NCBI GenBank assembly: GCA_902601765.1
Contig: CACKOO010000001.1
Location: forward strand, 184,871-248,870
DNA: 64,000 nucleotides
From: Hydrogenophilales bacterium
GTDB taxonomy: Bacteria; Pseudomonadota; Gammaproteobacteria; Burkholderiales; Eutrophovitaceae
Direction: 5' to 3'
The notes under the pieces were generated by a model. That model worked only from the letters and a program-made list of their open reading frames with translations, was not told where the DNA came from and did not search any database. The number at the start of each line of letters is the position of its first letter. Position 1 is the first letter of the stretch. The translations under genes and the position numbers were made by a program. Shown piece after piece: positions 34,092 through 44,417 of this stretch.

Positions 34092-34886
34092 TTACTTGGC
34101 TGTTGCTACAGCCTTTTGCGCCATGATATTTACGAGGTGAGCCCTGTAAAATGAGCTTGCATGCATGTCTTCTGTTAGGTCATCATGGGGAACTTTTAGG
34201 TTTGCTATCGAATTGCTGGAAAAATTTGTTCCCAAAGCATCTTCAAACGCCTTTACTCTAAAGACGCTACTTCCTGCTCCTGTGACAGCGACCCGCACAC
34301 TATTGTGGGTTTCGGCCACCATTACGCCTACAATTGCATACCTAGAAGCTGGGTTCTTAAATTTAATATAGGATGATCGGGTGGGTATTGGAAATACAAT
34401 GCTCGTGATAATTTCGTCTGGCAATAAACATGTTTCATACATTCCCGTAAAAAAATCGTCTCCTGAGATTTCTCTTGTGTTTGTAATGACCTTTGCTCCT
34501 AGACCTAATACTGCAGCGGGATAATCAGCTGCCGGGTCGTTGTTAGCTACTGATCCCCCAATAGTACCGACGTTTCTGACCATCTGGTCCCCGATTTCAC
34601 TTGCTAGGTGCGCAAGGCTGGGAATTTGTTTTTTTATAATTTCAGAGCCTGCGACATCAGCGTGGGTTGTCATAGAGCCGATAACAATATTATTCTCTTT
34701 TTTTAATATCGCTTTGAGCTCAGCTATTTCACCCAAATCAACTAGGTCAGACGGTCCAGCTAGCCTAAGTTTCATGGTTGCTATCAAGGTTTGACCACCG
34801 GCAAGAATTTTTGCGTCTTCGGTGCTGCTTAAAATTTCCACTGCCTCTTCTAGCCGCGATGGTTTATGATAAGAAAAGTTATACAT
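34092..34886 (-). CDS. coxM: FAD-binding subunit of xanthine dehydrogenase/CO dehydrogenase family (CoxM-like)
   Basis: AKILAGGQTLIATMKLRLA and RNVGTIGGSVANNDPAADYPA FAD motifs. Confidence 0.93.
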   Translation of the reverse strand: MYNFSYHKPSRLEEAVEILSSTEDAKILAGGQTLIATMKLRLAGPSDLVDLGEIAELKAILKKENNIVIGSMTTHADVAGSEIIKKQIPSLAHLASEIGDQMVRNVGTIGGSVANNDPAADYPAAVLGLGAKVITNTREISGDDFFTGMYETCLLPDEIITSIVFPIPTRSSYIKFKNPASRYAIVGVMVAETHNSVRVAVTGAGSSVFRVKAFEDALGTNFSSNSIANLKVPHDDLTEDMHASSFYRAHLVNIMAQKAVATAK

Positions 34887-34891
34887 GTTGT

Positions 34892-35374
34892 TTATTTGGT
34901 ATTTTTACTCATATTTAATGCCCCAGACTTTACCGCTGCTACAATGTTATGGTAGCCGGTACATCTACAAAGATTCCCTTCTAGTCCCTCTCTAATCGTA
35001 GCTTCATCCAGTGATGAATTACGACCTGCTAAATCTAGCGCACTCATAATCATGCCTGGGGTACAAAAACCGCATTGTAACCCATGATGGCTCCGAAAAG
35101 CCTCTTGCATTGGGTGCATTTCCCCATCGGTAGACGCAATTCCTTCGATTGTAACAATATCTGCGTCGTCTACTTGAGCAGCCAAAACATTGCAAGATTT
35201 GACGGCTTTGCCGTTCATGTGCACGGTACATGCCCCACACTGCGCCGTATCACATCCTATGTGCGTACCTGTGAGTTTTAACGAGTCCCTGATAAAGTCA
35301 ACGAGGAGGGTGTTTTCCCTTATCTCTGATACTTTTTGTTCACCGTTGATTTTGAATGATATAGATACCGACAT
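34892..35374 (-). CDS. coxS: [2Fe-2S] subunit (CoxS-like)
   Basis: GCDTAQCGACTVHMNGKAVKSC and QCGFCTPGMIMSA...EGLEGNLCRCTGYHNIV; start placed at MSVSISFK. Confidence 0.95.
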   Translation of the reverse strand: MSVSISFKINGEQKVSEIRENTLLVDFIRDSLKLTGTHIGCDTAQCGACTVHMNGKAVKSCNVLAAQVDDADIVTIEGIASTDGEMHPMQEAFRSHHGLQCGFCTPGMIMSALDLAGRNSSLDEATIREGLEGNLCRCTGYHNIVAAVKSGALNMSKNTK

Positions 35375-35585
35375 TTCCCATCCCCATTTCATTAATCATT
35401 GCTAATGAGGTAAATGCTAACGAAGACTTATAAAATCATCAACAAAAAAATAGATTTTTATATAGATTGGACAATAAAAGAAGGTTTTAGGTTTGACCGA
35501 TCTTGTATTTCAATTAAAATCAATATTGGGTGTTACATAGTCCTGAAAAGTTTTTTAAGTTGAAGTTTAAGTTGGAGAGTAAGCG

Positions 35586-37901
35586 ATGGCTAAATACGGG
35601 ATCGGACAAGCGGTGACTCGTCGGGAGGATGAGAGATTACTTTTTGGAAAAGGACAGTTTTTGGACGATATTTCAATAGAAGGAGAGACGTTTATGTGCT
35701 TTGTTCGTTCTCCTCATGCAAGGGCGCGAATATTGTCGATAGAAGTTGACGAAGCTGAAAAAATGGAAGGAGTAATCGATGTTATCCTTGGCTCTCACAT
35801 GTTATCTGATGGAGTAAGCCCCCTTCCCGTTAACGCAGCGTTGAAAAGAGCTGACGGGAGTCCCATGTCTGCTGCTCCTAATTACCCTTTAGCGGTAGAA
35901 ACAACAGAGTACGTGGGGAAAGCGGTTGCGGCCGTAATCGCTTCAACCAGAGAGGGAGCGCAAAACGCTGCGGAAGCGATACTAGTCGAATATGAAGATC
36001 TGCCAGCCGTTGTTACGGTCGAAGGTGCAATGGCTCAGGGCGCTCCGCAACTATGGCCCGATGCTCCGGGTAATATTGCGGCGCAAAATGAGATGGGCGA
36101 TGCGGAGGCTTGCAAAAAAGCGCTTGCCTCATCGAAACATGTCACCCGGATAAAAATAAATAACCAAAGACTCGTCCCAGTTAGTATGGAGGCGAGGGGT
36201 AGTATAGCCAGTTATGATTCTGTAACTGATAGAATAACCCTTTACACCAGTTGCCAAAATCCAGCCGGATTACAATCTACCTTAGCCGAGTCAGTTTTAA
36301 ATATTCCAAAAGAAAAAGTTAGGGTAAGAGTTGGTGATGTTGGCGGTGGATTTGGAATGAAGACCCAGCTTTACCCAGAAGATGCGGTATGCGCCTATGC
36401 GGCTAAGAAGTTAGGATGTCCAGTGCGCTGGAGGGCAACCCGATCGGAAGAGTTTTTAGCTGGAAATCACGGCCGTGATTTGCTCGGGGAGGCTGAGATG
36501 GGGTTTGACGATAAGGGAAAAATTACGGGGTTTCGTATAAATAATTTCGGAAATATCGGGGCTCACGCAAGCGGTCCAGGAGCTGTTATAGCAGTTGCGG
36601 TTGGCTTAAAAGTCCAGACCGGCGTCTATCATGTGCCCCACTTGCATGCGAAAGCGACTGCTGTTTTGACTAACACAAATGTTGTTGGTGCTTACAGAGG
36701 TGCTGGGAGGCCGGAAGCGATATTTTTGCTTGAGAGAATAATGGACCAGTCTGCTTACGAATTAAATATGGACCCTTCTGAATTAAGACGGTTGAACTTA
36801 TTACAGCCAGCACAAATGCCCTACACTGCGCCGACAGGAGAGACTTTTGATAGCGGAAATTTTCCCCACATGCTGGAAGTGATGTTGGAGAAGTCCGATT
36901 GGGCTGGGTTCGACCGCCGACGTCGTGAGAGTGAAAAGAAAGGGTTATTAAGGGGGCGGGCAATATCTAGTTTTCTAGAATGGACAGGGGCATCATTTGA
37001 AGAAACCATCGAGCTTCATGTTGGTGGAGATGGTCGGTTGAAAATCTTAACTGCACTTCAGGCAATGGGACAGGGAATAGAGACTTGTTTAGTGCAAGTT
37101 CTCTCTGATAAGTTGGGAGTTGATGCCGACAACATAGATTTCGTGCAAGGTGACAGTGATATTGGAGCATACGGTATTGGTAGTATGGGCAGTAGGTCGC
37201 TATACATTGGAGGCTCAGCCGTTATGTCGGCCTCTGCAGAGGTGATAGAAAGAGGTAAGAAATTCGCCAGCGAAGAGCTCGAAGCGGCGGAGGACGACAT
37301 AATCTATAGTAACGGTCAGTTTACCGTAGCGGGAACCGATCTTAGCGTAAGTCTTTTTGAGCTGGCCGACCAGCAAGATGAACAAAAGATAGTCGTTAAG
37401 ACACACGAAACCGTTGGTGGGCCATCGTGGCCAAATAGTTGTCATGTTTGTGAAGTTGAAATTGACCCAATGACTGGGTGCACCAACATCGTCAGATATA
37501 TTTCTGGGGATGATGTTGGTACCGTGATTAACCCACTTATAGTAGCTGGTCAAGTCCATGGTGGCATCGCACAGGCAGTAGGACAGGCTCTTTTAGAGGA
37601 TACAAAATATGATCCAGGTACCGGCCAATTATTAACCGGTTCACTGTTAGATTATTGTCTGCCGAGGGCGGACAACATGTGCGACATCCAGACCTTTACG
37701 GATGAAAGTACTCCTTGCGTGATTAATCCTCTGGGAGCCAAAGGAGTTGGTGAATTAGGAACTGTAGGCGGCACGCCTACTGTGCTAAATGCCGTTTTGG
37801 ATGCTATAAGGACAGTTGGCGTAATGGATATTGATATGCCGGCAACGCCGGAGAAGGTTTGGCTCGCCATACAAAATGCCAAAAATAGGGATGCAGCATG
37901 A
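35586..37901 (+). CDS. coxL: Molybdopterin large subunit, form II CoxL-type
   Basis: VGGGFGMKTQLYPED, AYRGAGRPEA (form II active-site loop at 36690-36710), GAKGVGELGTVG. Confidence 0.93.
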   Translation: MAKYGIGQAVTRREDERLLFGKGQFLDDISIEGETFMCFVRSPHARARILSIEVDEAEKMEGVIDVILGSHMLSDGVSPLPVNAALKRADGSPMSAAPNYPLAVETTEYVGKAVAAVIASTREGAQNAAEAILVEYEDLPAVVTVEGAMAQGAPQLWPDAPGNIAAQNEMGDAEACKKALASSKHVTRIKINNQRLVPVSMEARGSIASYDSVTDRITLYTSCQNPAGLQSTLAESVLNIPKEKVRVRVGDVGGGFGMKTQLYPEDAVCAYAAKKLGCPVRWRATRSEEFLAGNHGRDLLGEAEMGFDDKGKITGFRINNFGNIGAHASGPGAVIAVAVGLKVQTGVYHVPHLHAKATAVLTNTNVVGAYRGAGRPEAIFLLERIMDQSAYELNMDPSELRRLNLLQPAQMPYTAPTGETFDSGNFPHMLEVMLEKSDWAGFDRRRRESEKKGLLRGRAISSFLEWTGASFEETIELHVGGDGRLKILTALQAMGQGIETCLVQVLSDKLGVDADNIDFVQGDSDIGAYGIGSMGSRSLYIGGSAVMSASAEVIERGKKFASEELEAAEDDIIYSNGQFTVAGTDLSVSLFELADQQDEQKIVVKTHETVGGPSWPNSCHVCEVEIDPMTGCTNIVRYISGDDVGTVINPLIVAGQVHGGIAQAVGQALLEDTKYDPGTGQLLTGSLLDYCLPRADNMCDIQTFTDESTPCVINPLGAKGVGELGTVGGTPTVLNAVLDAIRTVGVMDIDMPATPEKVWLAIQNAKNRDAA

Positions 37902-37919
37902 ATTGTTGATGTGGTATTT

Positions 37920-39041
37920 TTATCTTTGGTTCAAGTTTGGTAATAAATTCTTTACATATTCTGCAATGGCCAATGATGCTGTGAGACCCGGAGACTCAAT
38001 TCCGAAAAGGTTCACCAGCCCTTCTACCCCGTGAGACCGGTGATCTTGAATACGAAAATCTGCTGCTGGTTGGGTTGGTCCTGAAATTTTTGGTCTTATG
38101 CCAGTGTAGCCAGGTTGGAGCTCTCCATCTTTCAGGTCGGGAAAATATTTGCGTATTGCCTCATAAAACATTGATTCCCTGGATTGGTCGAATTCATAAT
38201 CGATGTCATCAATCCAATTCAAGTCCGGCCCGAATCGAGCCTGACCGGCTAGATCTAGGGTAACGTGAACGCCAAGGGAGGTGGAAGCTTTGTTTACGGG
38301 ATATATCAGATGATTGAAAGGGCTTTTGCGCGAAAGAGTATAGTAATGAGCTTTCCCAAAGAATGGCTTTGGTATTTTACCCCTTGGGAAACCTTGGATC
38401 GTGTGCGCTATTTTAGTGGCATGTAAACCAGCACTGTTGATTAATGTTTTGCACGTCAAGCTCATGGGTTCTGAGCCACCGACCTCAACGTCAATTCCCT
38501 CGTTATTTACTTTGCCCTTAATAAAAGGACTTCGAAAAACAAATATCGCGCCGTTGTTTTCGGCGTCTCCCTGCAGCGATAGCATAAAACCATGGCTATC
38601 AATAATACCGGTTGAAGGCGAAAAAACTGCTGAATGAAATTTGAGAGCCGGTTCCATTCGTCGAATTTGTTGTTGGTCCAACCAAGTCAAATCATTGACC
38701 CCGTTAGATGACGCTCGTTCAACAAATTGTTTTAACAAAAGTGTTTCAGTCTCATCAGTGGCTACGATAAGCTTTCCAATTTTCGAGTGATCGATATTTC
38801 TTTCTGAGCAATATTGATATAGTAGTTTTTTACCCGCAACACATAAATTAGCTTTGATGGATTTTTCCGGATAATAGATGCCAGCATGAATAACTTCTGA
38901 GTTTCGTGAGCTCGTTTGGGTGCCTATACCCGGTTCTTCTTCGATAACAAGAACCTCACGACCTACTTCTGTAAGCTTTCGTGCTATGGCTAAACCAATA
39001 ACACCAGCACCAACAACTAGGCAATCAATTGTCTCCCGCAT
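37920..39041 (-). CDS. FAD-dependent oxidoreductase, L-2-hydroxyglutarate oxidase-like
   Basis: DCLVVGAGVIGLAIARKL, SSRNSEVIHAGIYYPEKSIKANLC. Confidence 0.9.
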   Translation of the reverse strand: MRETIDCLVVGAGVIGLAIARKLTEVGREVLVIEEEPGIGTQTSSRNSEVIHAGIYYPEKSIKANLCVAGKKLLYQYCSERNIDHSKIGKLIVATDETETLLLKQFVERASSNGVNDLTWLDQQQIRRMEPALKFHSAVFSPSTGIIDSHGFMLSLQGDAENNGAIFVFRSPFIKGKVNNEGIDVEVGGSEPMSLTCKTLINSAGLHATKIAHTIQGFPRGKIPKPFFGKAHYYTLSRKSPFNHLIYPVNKASTSLGVHVTLDLAGQARFGPDLNWIDDIDYEFDQSRESMFYEAIRKYFPDLKDGELQPGYTGIRPKISGPTQPAADFRIQDHRSHGVEGLVNLFGIESPGLTASLAIAEYVKNLLPNLNQR

Positions 39042-39187
39042 TTGCTATCCTTAACAGTTCAGTATGAGTAATCAAAAAAGATTATACAAAAATTTGTTTT
39101 AGTATTTGATTTAGCTGCCGCACAAATTTTTTTGCTTTTTTAGCTATTTAATTTCATATTAGAGATTTTTATAAATCGAGCCACAAT

Positions 39188-40315
39188 TTAGATTAAGACC
39201 AAATTATTTCGGTGTATTAGTTCTTCCTCGGCAATGTATCCCAGAACCTCTTCAATTTTATTAGAAGGGGTTTTTAGAAGTTTTTTCGTTTCATTAGAGC
39301 TGTAGTTTGCAAGTCCACGGGCTATTTCCCTTCTGCCAGAACCAATGCAGCTAATTAGGTCACCTCTCGCGAAATCACCTTCAACACTTTCAATACCTAT
39401 CGGAAGCAGGCTTTTCCCCTTTTTAAGGAGAGCGGCGGTTGCTCCTTCATCTACTGTTACATATCCCCTTACCTTGAGGTGATCCGCTAACCACTGCCGT
39501 TTTGCGTCTAGCGGGATGGTATTGGCTTTGAGTGAAGTCCCTATGCGTTCACCTCCTACAAGCCTAGTGAGAATATTTTTTTCCTTTCCCGAGGCAATAA
39601 TTGTATTCGCACCACTCTTTGCTGCTCGTTTGGCCGCTAATATTTTCGTGAACATGCCCCCACTGCCAAGGTGACTTCCGGGATTACTTCCAGCCATCTT
39701 TTCTAATTCACGGTCGCTAGCATTACCTTCGGTTATAAGTTTTGCGTCTTTACTTACTCTTGGGTCCAGACTGTAGAGGCCACTTTGGTCAGTAAGTATT
39801 ATTAGCAAGTTTGCCTCTAAAAGATTGGTCACCAATGAAGCTAAAGTATCGTTGTCACCGAACTGGATTTCAGCCGTCGCTACAGTGTCATTTTCGTTGA
39901 CGATTGGCACAATCCCTAATTCCAATAGGGTATTTATGGTAGACCTTGCATTCAAATAACGTGTTCGGTTGGATAAATCATCATGTGTTAGAAGCACCTG
40001 AGAAGTATTGGTTCCATGTTGTTGAAATGCGCTTTCATAAGCCGCGACCAGTCCCACTTGCCCCACAGAGGCCGCAGCCTGTAAATGATTAACCGACCTA
40101 GGCTTTATTAACCATCCCAGTCGGCTGATTCCTTCAGCTACAGCCCCACTAGAAACTAGTACTACTTCGTGGTGGTCTTTCATAAGTAAAGCAATCTGTG
40201 ATGCCCAATCACGAATCGCTTTTTTATCAAGTCCCTTGCCACCATTTGTGACTAAGCTACTACCAACTTTTATAACAATTCTCTTATAATTGGTGGGGTA
40301 ATTATTCGGCTTTAT
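39188..40315 (-). CDS. proB: Glutamate 5-kinase with PUA domain; apparent non-canonical ATA start
   Basis: Track ORF begins internally at 40183 ([18 protein letters not shown]). In-frame upstream translation gives [45 protein letters not shown], the conserved ProB N-terminus; AAGGAG at 40327-40322 precedes ATA at 40315-40313. Confidence 0.85.
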   Translation of the reverse strand: MKPNNYPTNYKRIVIKVGSSLVTNGGKGLDKKAIRDWASQIALLMKDHHEVVLVSSGAVAEGISRLGWLIKPRSVNHLQAAASVGQVGLVAAYESAFQQHGTNTSQVLLTHDDLSNRTRYLNARSTINTLLELGIVPIVNENDTVATAEIQFGDNDTLASLVTNLLEANLLIILTDQSGLYSLDPRVSKDAKLITEGNASDRELEKMAGSNPGSHLGSGGMFTKILAAKRAAKSGANTIIASGKEKNILTRLVGGERIGTSLKANTIPLDAKRQWLADHLKVRGYVTVDEGATAALLKKGKSLLPIGIESVEGDFARGDLISCIGSGRREIARGLANYSSNETKKLLKTPSNKIEEVLGYIAEEELIHRNNLVLI

Positions 40316-40336
40316 TTTTTTCTCCTTCTTTAGTCA

Positions 40337-41465
<1,129 letters not shown>

Positions 41466-41479
41466 TTATTATTTTCAAG

Positions 41480-41737
41480 TTAGACGGGAGTGATTTGCAC
41501 CGTTTTTTTATTTTTCGGTCCCTTGTTCTTGAAAACTACAATTCCGTCTAATTTCGCGAATAATGTGTGGTCTTTACCCAGGCCAACATTTTCTCCCGGC
41601 GAAACTTTTGTGCCGCGTTGTCTTATCAATATATTTCCTGCCTTTACAAACTGCCCACCAGCTCGCTTTACCCCTAACCGTTTAGCGTTTGAGTCTCTAC
41701 CGTTCCTTGAACTGCCGCCTGCTTTTTTATGAGCCAT
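41480..41737 (-). CDS. rpmA: 50S ribosomal protein L27
   Basis: [29 protein letters not shown]. Confidence 0.98.
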   Translation of the reverse strand: MAHKKAGGSSRNGRDSNAKRLGVKRAGGQFVKAGNILIRQRGTKVSPGENVGLGKDHTLFAKLDGIVVFKNKGPKNKKTVQITPV

Positions 41738-41751
41738 TGTTGTACCGCCCG

Positions 41752-42066
41752 TTATTTAGTGGAAATTTCTTTGATTTCAATTTCTGTGTAGTTTTGTCGG
41801 TGACCATGCTGTCTCTTCGAGTGTTTTCTCCGCCTTAATTTGAAGATGCGAATTTTCTCCCCTCGGCCATGCCCAACAACTTCGGCCTTCACGCTTGCCC
41901 CTGATACTAAAGGGCGCCCCACGGAAACAGCATCGCCGTCTCCGTGCATTAAAACCTCGTCTAAGGTGATTTTAGCCCCGATTTCGTCTTTTAACCGCTC
42001 GACTCGTAGCTTTTGACCCGCTGAGACCCGATACTGCTTACCACCAGTTTTAATAACCGCAAACAT
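41752..42066 (-). CDS. rplU: 50S ribosomal protein L21
   Basis: [25 protein letters not shown]; start at MFAV rather than track start 42099. Confidence 0.97.
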   Translation of the reverse strand: MFAVIKTGGKQYRVSAGQKLRVERLKDEIGAKITLDEVLMHGDGDAVSVGRPLVSGASVKAEVVGHGRGEKIRIFKLRRRKHSKRQHGHRQNYTEIEIKEISTK

Positions 42067-42199
42067 AGAATTTGTGTCCCAGATAATTGAATTAGCCAAG
42101 TATCCTACAAAAAAAAACCTATTTATACAAGTAAACCTTTATAATTTGCTTGTGTTTTAAAAAAAGTATCGGGTTCCCTTCAGTCCCAAGTAGCAAAAT

Positions 42200-43171
42200 A
42201 TGATTCCAAAAATAATTTCAAACGTTATTTCTGATGAAATGTCGGAAGTAGACACAGTGATTCGTGGTCAATTGCACTCACGCATTCCGTTAATCAGTGA
42301 GATTGGCGATCACCTAATTGGAAGTGGAGGGAAGAGATTGCGTCCGGCACTTGTTGTCTTGTCAGCATTAGCTTCAAATTATCAATCGGGAATGGATCAT
42401 TTTAGATTGGCCGCGGTGGTGGAGTTTATTCACACAGCTACTTTGCTCCATGATGATGTTGTAGATGAGTCTGGACTGAGACGAGGGCGTACGACGGCAA
42501 ATGTTGTTTTTGGAAATGCAGCTACGGTGTTAGTGGGCGATTTTTTGTATTCGCGAGCATTTCAATTAGTTGCTCAGATACGAAACCCCGAGGTAACCAA
42601 GGAGTTGGCAAATGCCACTAATACGATCGCTGAGGGTGAAATAAAACAATTGATAAACCTACAAGATCCCGAGATTTCAGAAGATACATATTACAATATT
42701 GTTCGGTCCAAAACTGCTCAATTATTTGAAACTTCCGGAAAGTTGGGAGGTATTCTGGGTGGCTTGGAGGCAGACGCAATAGATGCGCTTGGCAGTTATG
42801 GAATGCACATGGGAACGGCATTTCAGCTTGTTGATGACGCGTTGGATTACTCCGGTGACGAGCATGAGATAGGTAAGAATTTGGGAGATGATTTTTTTGA
42901 GGGTAAGGTTACCCTTCCTTTGATACATGTTATCAAAAATGGATCTATGGAAGAAGCCGAATTCGTTAAAAATGCTATAAAAAACAATTCAATGGAGGAC
43001 TTGAAGCGTGTAAAGGAAATTCTGAAATTAAATAAGGTGATTGAGTATGTTCATCATAAAGCGGACCACGAAGTTAATCAGGCTATAGCGGCTCTTGACA
43101 TTATCTCGCCCTCGAAATACAAGACTTGTTTAATCGAATTAGCACAGTTCGCGACTAACAGAACCAGTTAA
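42200..43171 (+). CDS. ispB: Octaprenyl diphosphate synthase (polyprenyl synthetase)
   Basis: LLHDDVVDESGLRRGRTTANV and FQLVDDALDYSGD Asp-rich motifs. Confidence 0.95.
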   Translation: MIPKIISNVISDEMSEVDTVIRGQLHSRIPLISEIGDHLIGSGGKRLRPALVVLSALASNYQSGMDHFRLAAVVEFIHTATLLHDDVVDESGLRRGRTTANVVFGNAATVLVGDFLYSRAFQLVAQIRNPEVTKELANATNTIAEGEIKQLINLQDPEISEDTYYNIVRSKTAQLFETSGKLGGILGGLEADAIDALGSYGMHMGTAFQLVDDALDYSGDEHEIGKNLGDDFFEGKVTLPLIHVIKNGSMEEAEFVKNAIKNNSMEDLKRVKEILKLNKVIEYVHHKADHEVNQAIAALDIISPSKYKTCLIELAQFATNRTS

Positions 43172-43297
43172 TTTTTAATTTCATGAAACTTCTTTGCTCA
43201 AGGGTATTTTAATATTCAGCGATAAAAATATAGGGCAGCGTGAGAATTAGTTGTTTTACAAAATTTGGTGTTTAGGTTTTAAGGGGAGGCTACAGGG

Positions 43298-43516
43298 TTG
43301 GCAAAATATGTACTGTTGATTCTAATCATTTTATTTGTTATTCAAATGACGCGTGGCATACGCAGTCTAAGGAACAGGTCCGAGAGCACAAAAACTTTTA
43401 AAGAAGATATGATCACTTGTGATTACTGTGGTGTCAATTTTCCAGAAAGTGAAAGGATAGTTTACAAAGGGAGGTTTTTTTGCTGTGAGGAACATAAGAG
43501 AACTAATCATGAATAA
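43298..43516 (+). CDS. PP0621-like small membrane-anchored zinc-ribbon-like protein
   Basis: N-terminal TM then CDYCGVNFPESERIVYKGRFFCCEEHK. Confidence 0.8.
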   Translation: MAKYVLLILIILFVIQMTRGIRSLRNRSESTKTFKEDMITCDYCGVNFPESERIVYKGRFFCCEEHKRTNHE

Positions 43517-43573
43517 AAACTCAAAACTATCAGCAAATTTGAAAATTGAATTAATAGAGGTGATTTTTTACTG

Positions 43574-44131
43574 ATGTCTAGTCAATGGAATATCAACTCC
43601 CGCGGATATCTCGGGTTAGCTAACCTGATAGAGTCGCCTAATCAAGATGAAAGGCCAGATGGCACTATTATAGAATTACTGGTCATACACTGCATAAGTC
43701 TTCCTCCTGGAGAATTTGGGGGTGGTCATATCGACAAGTTCTTTTCAAATGAACTCGACCCAACTAAGCATCAATATTTCAAAAAAATAAGTGATTTACG
43801 AGTATCAGCCCATTTTCTTATAGATCGCAAAGGCCAAGTTACTCAGTACGTGTCCTGCCTAAAGAGGGCTTGGCACGCGGGAAGGTCCCTCTGGAAAGAA
43901 AAAGAAAACTGCAATGATTTTTCTATCGGAATCGAGCTTGAGGGAATCGATAACAAGATTTTTACTGATATTCAATATTCAAATTTGGCTATGCTAACAA
44001 GGGGGTTAATGAGAAAATATGGCCCAGTTGATTTGGCAGCCCATAGCGAGGTCGCGATTCCCGCCGGAAGAAAAAATGATCCTGGCGACTTATTTCTTTG
44101 GGACAAGTATCGAAATCTGTTACGTAGTTAA
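43574..44131 (+). CDS. ampD: 1,6-anhydro-N-acetylmuramyl-L-alanine amidase
   Basis: LLVIHCISLPPGEFGG, RVSAHFLIDRKGQVTQYV, AHSEVAIPAGRKNDPGDLF. Confidence 0.95.
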   Translation: MSSQWNINSRGYLGLANLIESPNQDERPDGTIIELLVIHCISLPPGEFGGGHIDKFFSNELDPTKHQYFKKISDLRVSAHFLIDRKGQVTQYVSCLKRAWHAGRSLWKEKENCNDFSIGIELEGIDNKIFTDIQYSNLAMLTRGLMRKYGPVDLAAHSEVAIPAGRKNDPGDLFLWDKYRNLLRS

Positions 44132-44296
44132 ATAATATCCATCTCATAGTCCCTTAGAAGCTAATTTTTATTAAGCCGTCTTCATTAGTCTTATGATTTT
44201 GGTCGTGCTTTCATAAAACATTCAATTTCTCCTCGGTTTATTTTTCGATAAAAAGCAGACAGTTGCCGATACTTTTAAAGTTAGTTTAAAAATGTC

Positions 44297-44325
44297 TTGA
44301 CAGGTTGCTGATAGACACTAAAAAT
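44297..44325 (+). promoter_or_regulatory. Putative nrdAB promoter (TTGACA -35 and weak AAAAAT -10)
   Basis: TTGACA 44297-44302, 17-bp spacer, AAAAAT 44320-44325. Confidence 0.5.
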
Positions 44326-44361
44326 AGGGACTAATTTAATAATATCCACAACATGTTGTGG
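44315..44361. promoter_or_regulatory. Tandem NrdR-box-like operators
   Basis: ACACTAAAAATAGGGA (44315-44330) and perfect palindrome CCACAACATGTTGTGG (44346-44361), 31 bp start to start, upstream of nrdA. Confidence 0.75.
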
Positions 44362-44417
44362 TAAACGTATCAAACAGCGCAAAAACTTGTCAATTTAGAG
44401 TAGATTTTGGAGGAATA

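Noticed and set aside
36670-37559. Minus-strand ORFs opposite coxL
   Set aside because: Antisense of a well-supported molybdopterin subunit gene.
35586-37901. True aerobic CO dehydrogenase
   Set aside because: Active-site loop is AYRGAGR (form II), so CO oxidation cannot be claimed from sequence.
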